Positions 1-8,048 of a stretch of DNA of 64,000 bases are shown piece by piece. Position 1 is the stretch's first letter; each line of letters opens with the position of its first letter. The position numbers were made by a program, and so were the translations under genes. The notes beneath the pieces were generated by a model, which saw only the letters and a program-made list of their open reading frames with translations, was not told the DNA's origin and made no database searches. Origin of the DNA: Singulisphaera sp. GP187 (GTDB lineage: Bacteria; Planctomycetota; Planctomycetia; Isosphaerales; Isosphaeraceae); NCBI RefSeq assembly GCF_900129635.1, contig NZ_FSRB01000001.1:3573501-3637500 (forward strand), given 5' to 3'.

Positions 1-376
1 CCTTGTCGCTGACTTTCTCCTTCGCGTGCGCGTTCGCCGCCTCGCTCGCGGTGGAGGGGGCGACCGCATTGGACTCGGTTGCCTGATTCTGGGCCCGAAC
101 GAGTTCGGAGTCGAAGCGATGTTCCGCTCGCGAAGTGGCGGCCGTGGGATCGGTCATCGCGAGTTGAAGGGTGGGACGCGGGCCCCGGTATTCACGGGGC
201 GCCTCGGCCGTCGAATACAGGAGGGTGCCGGGCGGCAATTCCCACCCGCCCCGATCCGCGCCCGCCCACACCGTCGCCGACAATCCGAGGGCGGCGGCCA
301 GCGTGGCCAGACTCCGCCCTTTCCATGCCTGGCCCCGATCCGTGAGGACTAACCGCGGTCTCGGTTTCGGGATCAT
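1..376 (-). CDS. Secreted hypothetical protein, 3' end beyond the window
   Basis: An open frame runs from an ATG at 376 to the window edge, giving 125 codons without a stop. The start is preceded by a purine-rich AGAGGAAG. The N-terminus is basic (MIPKPRPRLVLTDRGQAWKG) and is followed by an Ala/Leu-rich stretch (TLAAALGLSATVWAGA), as in a signal peptide cleaved near residue 37. The rest is hydrophilic, rich in Ala, Glu and Arg, with no motif I recognise. Its C-terminus is missing, so no function is proposed. It is divergent from the gene at 739. Confidence 0.6.
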   Translation of the reverse strand, partial: MIPKPRPRLVLTDRGQAWKGRSLATLAAALGLSATVWAGADRGGWELPPGTLLYSTAEAPREYRGPRPTLQLAMTDPTAATSRAEHRFDSELVRAQNQATESNAVAPSTASEAANAHAKEKVSDK

Positions 377-738
377 GGGTCTTCCTCTATGATCGATCGA
401 TCTCTGGCGGCTCGGACAGCGAAAGCGCAAAGGCATGCGCCGAGCGTTGCCGGTGCAGCGTGTTGAGAAGTCCGGTTTCGTCGAGCAATCAGTCAGATGA
501 TGTCAAGACTTGGTGGGATTGGCCTGCCGTGCAATTTTGGCATGCAATTCCCAAGCCACAACCATGCCGGATCGTTCGCTCCCTCCCATCATCGGATAAT
601 CCGCACTCGAGGGTGACTCGAAGTCCATGGGGCAACGCTCGCAAGCGCGATCTTGTATTTTTTGCGGTTGTCTGCGCGAAATTACAAGCGCGCCTGGTTC
701 GCGAGTGCCCGTTTTTTTCAAACGACAAGGAAGCAAGC
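377..738. other. Divergent intergenic region, no gene seen
   Basis: This stretch lies between the leftward secreted-protein gene and the rightward MBL-fold gene. Base composition is more AT-rich around 480-560 and 650-720. The frame open upstream of 739 has no start supported by a ribosome-binding site. It probably holds both promoters, but I could not single out convincing -35/-10 pairs. Confidence 0.4.
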
Positions 739-1418
739 ATGGCCTCAACGGAGTACACCATTGAATCGATTCAGTCGGCCCCGTTCGGCGAGATGTCCTA
801 TGTTGCCTGGCGTCCCGGCCAGTCGGACGCCCTGGTGATTGACCCTGGATTTGACCCCGAGTCGATCCTTGAGCTCCTGGCCCGACAGGGGTTGCGGCTG
901 ACGGCGATCTTGAACACCCACGGCCACGTCGATCATATCGCGGGCAATGCCAAGATGAAGCAGGTTTTTCCCGACGCCCCCCTGATCATCGGCCGCAACG
1001 ACGCCGCACTCCTCAACGACCCCCAGGCCAACCTCAGCGAGGCGTTCGGCTTCCCGCTGACCAGTCCCCCGCCGACCAGCTCGTGGCCGACGGTGAACGG
1101 CTCGAGGTGGCCGGTTTTTCGTTGGAGGTCCGCGAGATCCCCGGCCACAGCCCTGGTTCGGTCGTCTTCGTCTGCGACCAGTTCGACCCGCCGTTCGTTT
1201 TCGGAGGCGACGTGCTCTTCGCTGGCTCGGTCGGTCGAACTGACCTGGGGGGCAATGGCCCGCAACTGATCGCCGGCATCCGGGCCAAGCTCTTTAACCT
1301 GCCCAACGCCACGATGGTGCTTCCCGGCCACGGCCCCATCACGACCGTCGCCAACGAGAAGCAATCGAACCCCTTCGTCGGCGAACGCGCCGGACTCCAC
1401 GAGATCAACCCGTCATGA
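739..1418 (+). pseudogene. MBL-fold hydrolase (glyoxalase II-like), single-base frameshift
   Basis: Two overlapping frames together make one complete metallo-beta-lactamase-fold hydrolase of about 226 residues. The first frame starts at ATG 739 (MASTEYTIESIQ) and carries the metal-binding THGHVDH motif. The second carries IPGHSPGS, the GGDVLFAGSVGRTD segment and the final GHGP histidine, and ends at 1418. The frames are joined by a -1 shift at the C-run 1066-1070; one extra C restores continuous reading through about residue 110. The gene is either inactivated or miscalled in a homopolymer. The family hydrolyses glutathione or other thioesters and related substrates. The stop overlaps the next ATG (ATGA), so it is translationally coupled to the metallophosphoesterase. 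Confidence 0.75.
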
Positions 1419-2119
1419 TCGTCTGGGCGATTGCCGACCTCCACCTCTCGTTCGCTCAGCCCGACCGCCGGGAGCGCTACGCCGAGCGCTGGCGCGATCA
1501 CGTCGCCAAAATCGAGCGTGAGTGGCGGTCGGTGGTCCGCCCGGCCGATCTCGTGCTCCTGCCCGGCGACCTGTCGATGGCGCGCAACCACCGCGACCTT
1601 CAGCCCGACCTCAACTGGCTCGACCGCCTGCCCGGGACGAAAGTCCTCGCCCCCGGCAACCACGACACCTGGTGGAACGACGTCGAGAAGATCCGGCCGA
1701 TGCTCCGTAAGTCGCTCCTGGCCGTCGATGGTGATGCCGTGAAGACCCACGGTGTCGTCATCTGCGGCACCCGAGGCGCTCCCGTACCGCTGGAGGACGA
1801 CGAAGACCCCAAACTCGTCGCCGCCTCCGAGGCCGCGCTGGCCACCCTCGACCGAGCGCTCGAACAAGCCGCGCCGCTCCGGGAGAATGGCGAACCGCTC
1901 TACGTGCTCTGGCACTACCCCCCGTTCGACCAGCATCGCCGGCCCGGCCCTTGCGTCGCTCGGTTCGAACAGGCCGGGGTCACCGCCTGCCTCTACGGCC
2001 ACCTCCACATCCAAGGGCAATGGTCGCTCGCTGTCCAGGGCGACGTGCGCGGGATCCGCTACCAGTGCGTCGCCGCCGACGCCATCGGCTTCAGGCCGTT
2101 GCGCCTCACCCGGCCTTGA
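1415..2119 (+). CDS. Calcineurin-like metallophosphoesterase
   Basis: A 234-residue cytosolic protein beginning MIVWAIADLHLSF. The DLH motif (residues 8-10), the LLPGDLSM motif (about 49-56), APGNHDTWW (about 80-88), LWHYPPF (about 168) and the GHLHIQG motif (about 195) are the five metal-binding blocks of calcineurin-like phosphoesterases, all present and in order. The family uses a two-metal centre to hydrolyse phosphoesters; the substrate cannot be read from the sequence. The start overlaps the stop of the upstream MBL-fold gene by four bases. Its last 14 bases overlap the truncated ABC-ATPase remnant on the other strand. Confidence 0.85.
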   Translation: MIVWAIADLHLSFAQPDRRERYAERWRDHVAKIEREWRSVVRPADLVLLPGDLSMARNHRDLQPDLNWLDRLPGTKVLAPGNHDTWWNDVEKIRPMLRKSLLAVDGDAVKTHGVVICGTRGAPVPLEDDEDPKLVAASEAALATLDRALEQAAPLRENGEPLYVLWHYPPFDQHRRPGPCVARFEQAGVTACLYGHLHIQGQWSLAVQGDVRGIRYQCVAADAIGFRPLRLTRP

Positions 2120-2294
2120 CGACGGGCCCGCGCTGGGGCGAGAGCACGCCCCCCATCACGCCCAGCAACGTGGTCTTGCCCATCCCGTTGGGACCGAGCA
2201 CCACGACCACCTCTCCCCGCTCGATCGGGAGGTTGATCCCACGGAGCACGGGCCGCACCCCGTAGTGCTGCGTCACGTCGGCCAGTACGATCAT
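2106..2294 (-). pseudogene. Truncated ABC transporter ATPase, N-terminal stump
   Basis: This 62-residue frame starts at ATG 2294 and reads MIVLADVTQHYGVRPVLRGI, then the Walker A motif GPNGMGKTT at about residues 34-42. That is exactly how ABC ATPases begin. The frame then stops, with no signature motif, Walker B or H-loop, whereas a complete domain needs about 200 or more residues. The missing part would lie where the metallophosphoesterase gene now ends, so a deletion or rearrangement has removed the 3' three quarters. The 5' end looks intact, so a short protein may still be made, but it cannot hydrolyse ATP. Confidence 0.7.
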
Positions 2295-2438
2295 TCGGCT
2301 TTCTTCCGCCGCTCAGCCGGGAAATCGCTTCCCGCCGGCCGATCGGTTAAGGTCATGGTCTTGTGAATCTGAAGGTGAATTGATCCTCGCGATCGTATCG
2401 AACCATTCTCACGACCGCAACAATTCGGAGGAAGTCTC

Positions 2439-3296
2439 TTGAGCACGCCGCGTTCGTTCAAGCAGGAGCTGGTCGGGGTTTTCGGCTTCCCGGTCGCCGA
2501 GAACCCCACTCAAGCCATGATCGAACCCGCCTTCGCCGCGATGGGCCTCGACTGGCGCTACCTCACCGTCGAAGTCCGCCCCGAGGATCTCGGCGCCGCG
2601 GTTCGCGGCGCGCGGGCGATGAACTGGCGAGGGCTAAACCTAACCATTCCGCACAAAGTTGCCGTTATCGAACACCTCGATCGGCTCAGTCCGGCCGCCG
2701 AGAAAATCGGCGCGGTGAACTGCGTGATCAACCAGGCGGGCGAGTGGGTTGGCGACAACACCGACGGCAAGGGGTTTCTCCAGTCGGTGCAGGAGGTTAG
2801 ACCCATCGCCGGCCTTCGAGCGGTGGTCATGGGCGCGGGGGGGGCGGCGCGGGCCATCGGGGTCGAGTTGGCCCTGGCGGGCGCTGCACAGGTGACCATT
2901 GTGAACCGGGATCGGGATCGTGGTCAGGTGCTCACCGCCCTGATCCGCGAGAAGACCGGGGTTCCCACCACCTTTTCTGATTGGGAAGCGCGGTACCAAG
3001 TCCCGGAAGGGACGGATCTGGTGGTCAACGCCACTTCGATCGGCCTCTATCCGGATGTCGAAGCCCAGGTCCCGATTGACCTCAGTACTCTCCGACCCGG
3101 CATGATCGTCAGCGACGTGATCCCGAATCCACCGCGGACGTGGCTGGTTCGCGAGGCGGAAACCAGGGGCTGCCGGGTCCTCGACGGCCTTGGGATGCTC
3201 GTCAACCAGGGAATCATTGGCATACGCTTGTGGTCAGGACATGAACCCAACCCCGATGTCATGCGGAAGGCACTCGAGTCGGTCTTCGGCGCCTGA
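2439..3296 (+). CDS. aroE: Shikimate dehydrogenase
   Basis: A 285-residue protein catalysing NADPH-dependent reduction of 3-dehydroshikimate to shikimate in chorismate/aromatic amino acid biosynthesis. The substrate-binding motif NLTIPHK (about residues 67-73, with the catalytic Lys) and NTDG with its Asp (about 107) are present. The Rossmann motif GAGGAARA is at about 132-139 and NATSIGLYP at about 198. Length matches the family. The start is a TTG at 2439, chosen because GGAGGAA ends about five bases upstream and no in-frame ATG precedes the conserved N-terminal GVFGFPVAENPTQA segment. It is transcribed divergently from the ABC-ATPase stump. Confidence 0.93.
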   Translation: MSTPRSFKQELVGVFGFPVAENPTQAMIEPAFAAMGLDWRYLTVEVRPEDLGAAVRGARAMNWRGLNLTIPHKVAVIEHLDRLSPAAEKIGAVNCVINQAGEWVGDNTDGKGFLQSVQEVRPIAGLRAVVMGAGGAARAIGVELALAGAAQVTIVNRDRDRGQVLTALIREKTGVPTTFSDWEARYQVPEGTDLVVNATSIGLYPDVEAQVPIDLSTLRPGMIVSDVIPNPPRTWLVREAETRGCRVLDGLGMLVNQGIIGIRLWSGHEPNPDVMRKALESVFGA

Positions 3297-3491
3297 CTCT
3301 AATTTCCCTTGACATTTTTCGAGGAGCGAAGTGGCACCTTCGCCTCCCATTTTTACAATAGTGAACTAAGAAAGGGCGGCAATGTTGACAATTGGTTCGG
3401 TGGTTCGATTGGCAACCCGAATCCACCGAAATCCACCGAACCCTAGATTTCATTGACCTTTAGAACCGAATCCGCTTGCGCCGAAGCCCCC

Positions 3492-3510
3492 TTGGCACAG
3501 AGAATGCTTT
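3492..3510 (+). promoter_or_regulatory. Sigma54-like promoter upstream of csrA
   Basis: The segment TTGGCACAGAGAATGCTTT matches the sigma54 (RpoN) -24/-12 layout: GG at 3494-3495 and GC at 3506-3507, ten bases apart, within TTGGCAC and TGCTTT. It lies about 85 bases before the csrA start. No enhancer site was identified. The match is by eye only. Confidence 0.5.
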
Positions 3511-3594
3511 ATAACGTAGACAGAGCCTCAAACCGGCAACGGCCGTCAAGAGGGATTCGACATCGGGCATTCCACCACGAGCGGGAGATTTCCC

Positions 3595-3801
3595 ATGCTG
3601 GTTTTGAGCAGGAAGCTTGGCGAAAAGATCGTGATCGGTGACAACATTGTCGTCACGGTGGTCAAGATTGACCGCAACCAGATTCGGATCGGTATCGAGG
3701 CTCCCCATGAAGTTCCGGTCTATCGCGAAGAGATCGCGCCGGTTCGTGGTGGCAAGACGGTGGCCGTCGCCAATGAGCCGGTGTCGGCACTGAACCGCTG
3801 A
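3595..3801 (+). CDS. csrA: Carbon storage regulator CsrA
   Basis: A 68-residue RNA-binding regulator starting [18 protein letters not shown], a textbook CsrA N-terminus. The [18 protein letters not shown] segment (about residues 30-47) contains the conserved RNA-contacting residues Val, Arg and Glu. CsrA dimers bind GGA-containing hairpins at ribosome-binding sites and alter translation or mRNA stability. The C-terminal tail ([20 protein letters not shown]) is variable as usual. It stands alone between aroE and a convergent sugar isomerase gene. In many bacteria csrA lies next to fliW and flagellar genes; neither is present here. Confidence 0.95.
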   Translation: MLVLSRKLGEKIVIGDNIVVTVVKIDRNQIRIGIEAPHEVPVYREEIAPVRGGKTVAVANEPVSALNR

Positions 3802-3829
3802 GCTTCCGGGATGACGCCGTGACGGTGGG

Positions 3830-4729
3830 TCACGGTGTTGGTTGCGGCCAGACCGCAGTCATGGCCGACGCAACGAGTCGTGCGATTTCCTGGGCGGATC
3901 GACCCTCGATTGATCGACATTTTGCCCCTGGTTCGGCTGTCACCGGACCGGAATAGCCTGCCTCCGCCAGCCGCTTGAGGAGCTGTGCGGTGTCAATGGC
4001 TCCGTTTTCTCCCGGTAGACCCCGGTCGTGATCCTGGATCGCCGCACGATCCGATGGAGCCGACGCGGGCAAATCGGCGACGTGCACCCAGACAATTTGA
4101 TCCACCCCCCACGCAAACCCCGCCTCAATCGCCTCGCCTCCCGCATAGAGGTGGAATCCGTCGAGGAGAATTCCGAAATTTGCCGATTCTTGCCAAAGCA
4201 CGCCAAGCTGTCGATCAAGCTCCGACAGCCGAGTGACGAAGGGGACTTCGCGCCCCGAGCGAAATGACTCGACGCCGATCACTTCCAGGCCAAGCCTGAC
4301 GCCGTGATTGGCGAGCACCCGAGCGATCGCGCCGAGCCGCTGGACGTGCAGCTCCACGGTGGCGGCGAGTTTGGATGACGTGGGTCGGCCGCCATCGGGT
4401 CCCGTGAGGGCAAGCTGCTCAGGCAACACCCAGGTCCCGGTTCGAACGGCGCCCAGCACCGCGGCGGCTTCGGCATATCGGGAGAGCTGCTCCAAGTCGT
4501 GCGTAAACCGGTCGGCATCGCCTCGCCAGTCGACGGGGAGGGACCAAGCGCCCGCTCGGAGCCCCAGATCGTCCAGACGCGACCGCACCACTTTCGGGTC
4601 GACCGCCTCGGCCCGCAGCTCACGCATCAGAAAGTCGACCCCACCAAAACCGGCCGCAGCAGCCAAATCGATCGTTTCTCGAGTCGAAAGCGTCAGACCC
4701 AACGCCCGGGCATTGAAACTTGAATACAC
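3830..4729 (-). CDS. Sugar phosphate isomerase/epimerase, xylose isomerase-like TIM barrel
   Basis: A protein of about 299 residues with the layout of AP endonuclease family 2/xylose isomerase-like barrels: GLTLSTRETIDLAAAAGFGG near the N-terminus, GLEVIG in the middle, LLDGFHLYAGG (metal-ligand Asp/His region) at about 190, WVHVADLP (His-x-Asp) at about 230, LPGENGAIDTAQLL at about 258 and VTAEPG at about 283. Such proteins isomerise or epimerise sugars and inositols using a divalent metal; the substrate is unknown. I chose the GTG at 4729 because AGGGGAG lies just upstream and the family fold starts there. A longer in-frame start at 4834 would add 35 unlikely residues. Confidence 0.75.
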   Translation of the reverse strand: MYSSFNARALGLTLSTRETIDLAAAAGFGGVDFLMRELRAEAVDPKVVRSRLDDLGLRAGAWSLPVDWRGDADRFTHDLEQLSRYAEAAAVLGAVRTGTWVLPEQLALTGPDGGRPTSSKLAATVELHVQRLGAIARVLANHGVRLGLEVIGVESFRSGREVPFVTRLSELDRQLGVLWQESANFGILLDGFHLYAGGEAIEAGFAWGVDQIVWVHVADLPASAPSDRAAIQDHDRGLPGENGAIDTAQLLKRLAEAGYSGPVTAEPGAKCRSIEGRSAQEIARLVASAMTAVWPQPTP

Positions 4730-4969
4730 ATGCTCCCCTTCATTTTTTTTGGGACCTAGGATCCGGTCCGGCCCTGATTTCGCGACCTGCGATTGTAGTC
4801 GGACGCCTCGTGGGAATGTCCCCCCAATTGGCAAAGGCCAGCGCCGAGCGGACCCAGCCCTTGGCGCAACTGGCGAGAAGCTTCACAATCAAGCGCCTTG
4901 ATTCAGGGGCGTTGGGCAGAAAGTCCTTTGTCCGGGGCCGGTTCGCGGGGGCACGAGGCGATCTCAAAC

Positions 4970-7723
4970 ATGGTGGCGACCTGGATCGAGGCGGCGGCAA
5001 AGGGACGGCATGGTGGCCCGGTCCGCGCGGGGCTGTGGTCAGCGGTCGTCATCGGTACGCACCCGATTGAGGCCAACCAAGTCGTCTGGCTCGAGATTTC
5101 GGCCGACGATCTGCCGCTGGGCCCGCTCCCTGCGTATTGGATCGAGAATAAAGGGGTGAACAGCCTCTGGCATGTCCCGGTGCCGCCTCAGGCGGTCGGG
5201 GTTCGCCTCCACTACCGATCCGCGGCGCGACAAGAAGGGTCGGAGACGGTCTACAGTCCGCCCCAAGACACGGTTGTCCGCCCCAATATGCCCGACCGGA
5301 CCGAGGCGGCCGAGATCGTGGCCATGGGACCCGAGGGCCTGGTCGGCAACCGGATGATGACGGTCCGGGTCGACTCGCGCGGTTCCACCTACGACGTCTA
5401 CTTCCCGACCGTCGGGCTCCACTCCGACGTCCGCCCCGCCGAGGGGGACATCCCGCAGAGCCGCTCCCACTTTCGCGCGATCGTGGGGGGCCTGGCTGTG
5501 GGGCGCCGGCTCGACTGGTTCACCGAGCGGCTCTCCTGGGAATCGTTCCAGCACTACCTCGGCGCCACCAACCTGCTGATGACCGAGCTGAACTCGCGGA
5601 CCGGACCGATCCGCGTGCTGGTGACCGACTTCGTGGCCATGGCCAAAAGCCTTCCCAGAACGGCGGGAGGCACCGAGTCGCCGGGCCAGTACCTCAAGCG
5701 ATTCCGGATCAAGAACGACGGCCCCGAGCCGCTCCGCGCGTTGTTCGGGGTCTACATCCAGGCCGAGGTCAATGGCGGCATCGGCGAGCCGGGCCTGAGC
5801 TGGCACGACGGTGACCGCACCCTCTTGGCCACCAATCGCGGCCACGGACACGCCAACCGCAAGTTCGCCCGCGACGCGACGGTCGAGTTTGCCGTCGCTC
5901 TCGACGATCGCGGCGACGTCCATTGCGAGCCGACCGGCGCGAACGAGGCGATCCTGCTCCGGAGGATCGACCTGCCCGCCGGCGAGACGGTCACGGTCGA
6001 CCTGCTGGTCAGCGCCGCGTTTACCGGCTGGCGCGGCGACCCCGGGACCTTCGAACACTGGCTGCGACCGGCCCTCGCCTGGTTCCGCTCCGCCGATCTC
6101 GACCAGGTCGAACAGTCGACATGCCAGGAATGGGACGCGTTCACCGAAGTCTTGCCTAGCCTGAATTTCCCCAAACCTACCTATGCCGTGAGCTTGCGCC
6201 GATCGGCATTGGCCGCGGCCCTTCACTCCGACGCGTTCTGGGGCGCGATCGCCTCGGGCTTCGATCGTGGTCTGAGCGCGTACTGTTGGCCGCGCGACGC
6301 CATGTGGACCGCCGACACGATGGAGCGGCTGGGCCACCCTTCGATCGGCCGAGGGATCTACGAGTGGCTCTCTCACGTCCGGGGGCAAAACCGGCCGTAC
6401 TCCTACTGGTTCCAGAAATACACGATCGACGGGGGACCGGAGTGGGAAACCCCCGCCGTCGATCAGACGGCCATGATCCCTTGGGGCCTGGAACGCTACT
6501 ACCTCCGCACCGGCGACCACGACTTCGTCGCCTCCATGTGGCCGATGATCGAGCAAGCCGCGATGGTCTGCGCGGGGAAGTCGGGACACCCCGGCCTGAG
6601 CTGGATCGAAGACCTCAGCCTGATCAGCTCGGCCGGCATCTGGGACCATCGATTCGGGGCCTTCCTCTATTCCAACGGTTGTGTCGTGGCCGGCCTCCGG
6701 GCCGCTGCTCGGCTGGCCGAGATGCTCGATCACCCCGAGCAAGCGAAAAGTTGGCGGACGTTGGCGGAGCGAATCTGGGAGACCGGCATCCTCGGCGACG
6801 GCCAGGCGGAATCCGACCGGGATGACGGCCCCGGCCTGATCGACACCGAGACCGGTCGGTTCCTGGAAGCACGACGGCTCTCGACTTTGCGCGGGCTCTG
6901 GACCAACCGGCCGGAGATGCTGATTGAGCATTCGAAGGCCCTGGACGTGAGCGTGCTCGGGCTCGTCGTCCCGTTCGGTCTTCTCACCGCGTCGGACCCA
7001 AGGATGGTCCGGTCGGCCGAAGCGATCCTCCGCCTCAACGCCGTGGGCGCCGATTCCAACGCCCTGGCCCGCTGGTCACTCGACGCCTCGATTCCCAAGG
7101 CCAGCGTGGCGCCCAGCGAGTCGCACAGCCACGATCTCTCGAGCCTTGCGACCCTCTGGGCCGCACGCTACCTGGTCCAGCTCGGCCGTGAGACCGGGCA
7201 GGTCCGGCACTGGAACCGAGCGCTGGCGATGACCGACGGAACCCTCGGCCGAATGCTCCCGTTGGGCTTGATGCTCCGGCCGGTGCTCCGCCCTAACGAC
7301 ACCCCCCGCTACGTACCGGGCGTGGCCTCGGGCGTCTGGGGGCTCCATGCGATGCTCGTCGAGACCATGCTCGACTTCGCCCGGCTCGACTACAACCACG
7401 TGGAACGGCGGCTCGACCTCGACCCGGCCCTGCCCAGCTCTTGGCCTCATCTCGGCCTGACCCAGACCTTCCCCTGCGGAGAGGTCTCCTTCCGGCTCGA
7501 ACGGCCGATCGGAGGCACGGTCCACCACCTGAGCCTGACGGTAGACCTGAAGCACCCGATCACGTTCCACGCCGCGCTCACCTGCCCCGGCCTCACCGAG
7601 CTCGGCCCTTGGCAATCCGCCCCCGAGAGCCTCCCCCCCAGCTACGAGCCGCGAATCAGCCGGCTGAGCTGGTCGGTCAGCTTACCCAAGGGCCAATCGA
7701 CCTGGAGTTGGCGTTGGGGCTAA
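4970..7723 (+). CDS. GH15-like (glucoamylase-type) glycoside hydrolase
   Basis: A large protein of about 917 residues in two parts. An N-terminal beta-rich half (to about residue 400) is followed by an (alpha/alpha)6-barrel half. The second half carries motifs like those of GH15 glucoamylases/glucodextranases: SAYCWPRDAMWTADTM (about 438), WETPAVDQTAMIPWGLERYY (about 490), GIWDHRFGAFLYSNGC (about 555) and SHSHDLSSLATLWAARYL (about 715). Enzymes of this type release glucose from alpha-glucans. Where GH15 enzymes usually read GIWE, this protein has GIWD. No signal peptide is visible, so it may act on intracellular glycogen. The ATG at 4970 is preferred; a TTG 24 codons upstream keeps the frame open. 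It is divergent from the sugar isomerase gene. Confidence 0.65.
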   Translation: MVATWIEAAAKGRHGGPVRAGLWSAVVIGTHPIEANQVVWLEISADDLPLGPLPAYWIENKGVNSLWHVPVPPQAVGVRLHYRSAARQEGSETVYSPPQDTVVRPNMPDRTEAAEIVAMGPEGLVGNRMMTVRVDSRGSTYDVYFPTVGLHSDVRPAEGDIPQSRSHFRAIVGGLAVGRRLDWFTERLSWESFQHYLGATNLLMTELNSRTGPIRVLVTDFVAMAKSLPRTAGGTESPGQYLKRFRIKNDGPEPLRALFGVYIQAEVNGGIGEPGLSWHDGDRTLLATNRGHGHANRKFARDATVEFAVALDDRGDVHCEPTGANEAILLRRIDLPAGETVTVDLLVSAAFTGWRGDPGTFEHWLRPALAWFRSADLDQVEQSTCQEWDAFTEVLPSLNFPKPTYAVSLRRSALAAALHSDAFWGAIASGFDRGLSAYCWPRDAMWTADTMERLGHPSIGRGIYEWLSHVRGQNRPYSYWFQKYTIDGGPEWETPAVDQTAMIPWGLERYYLRTGDHDFVASMWPMIEQAAMVCAGKSGHPGLSWIEDLSLISSAGIWDHRFGAFLYSNGCVVAGLRAAARLAEMLDHPEQAKSWRTLAERIWETGILGDGQAESDRDDGPGLIDTETGRFLEARRLSTLRGLWTNRPEMLIEHSKALDVSVLGLVVPFGLLTASDPRMVRSAEAILRLNAVGADSNALARWSLDASIPKASVAPSESHSHDLSSLATLWAARYLVQLGRETGQVRHWNRALAMTDGTLGRMLPLGLMLRPVLRPNDTPRYVPGVASGVWGLHAMLVETMLDFARLDYNHVERRLDLDPALPSSWPHLGLTQTFPCGEVSFRLERPIGGTVHHLSLTVDLKHPITFHAALTCPGLTELGPWQSAPESLPPSYEPRISRLSWSVSLPKGQSTWSWRWG

Positions 7724-7857
7724 GCCGGCCGATTCCGGACCGTATCACCAATCGGCCGCATCGAGTGCAGGGATGCACTCGTGCCTGGGACCCATGAACC
7801 GAGCGAGCATCGGTTCAAACCAGGTTCATTGCGGGTGAAAGCGGCCGTTGTTCCGGG

Positions 7858-7903
7858 AAAAAGAAAAAACCCCATCGATCCGTATGAATACAGATCGATA
7901 GGG
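7858..7903 (-). terminator. Intrinsic terminator of the leftward lyase gene
   Basis: Arms ATCGATC (7874-7880) and GATCGAT (7893-7899) pair, with GTAT/ATAC pairing inside and CCC/GGG outside. Read on the minus strand the hairpin is followed by TTTTTTCTTTTT. It lies about 145 bases past the stop of the gene ending at 8049. The rest of 7724-8048 holds no gene that I can support. Confidence 0.75.
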
Positions 7904-8048
7904 CCGGAACAGAGAAGAGGCCGAATAATCGAAGCCGATGCCTCGGTCGGTCGGAGAGGCGTGATCGGGTATTGCTTACACGACCGACATCGATAAAAAT
8001 AACCGTTCCACCAGGAATGTCAACAGCCTAGAGGCAAAAACCTACGAA

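Noticed and set aside
5039-6931. 630-residue antisense frame opposite the GH15-like gene
   Set aside because: Typical GC-rich antisense shadow (GVDQAGAV..., many His/Gly/Asp repeats) of a clearly real gene.
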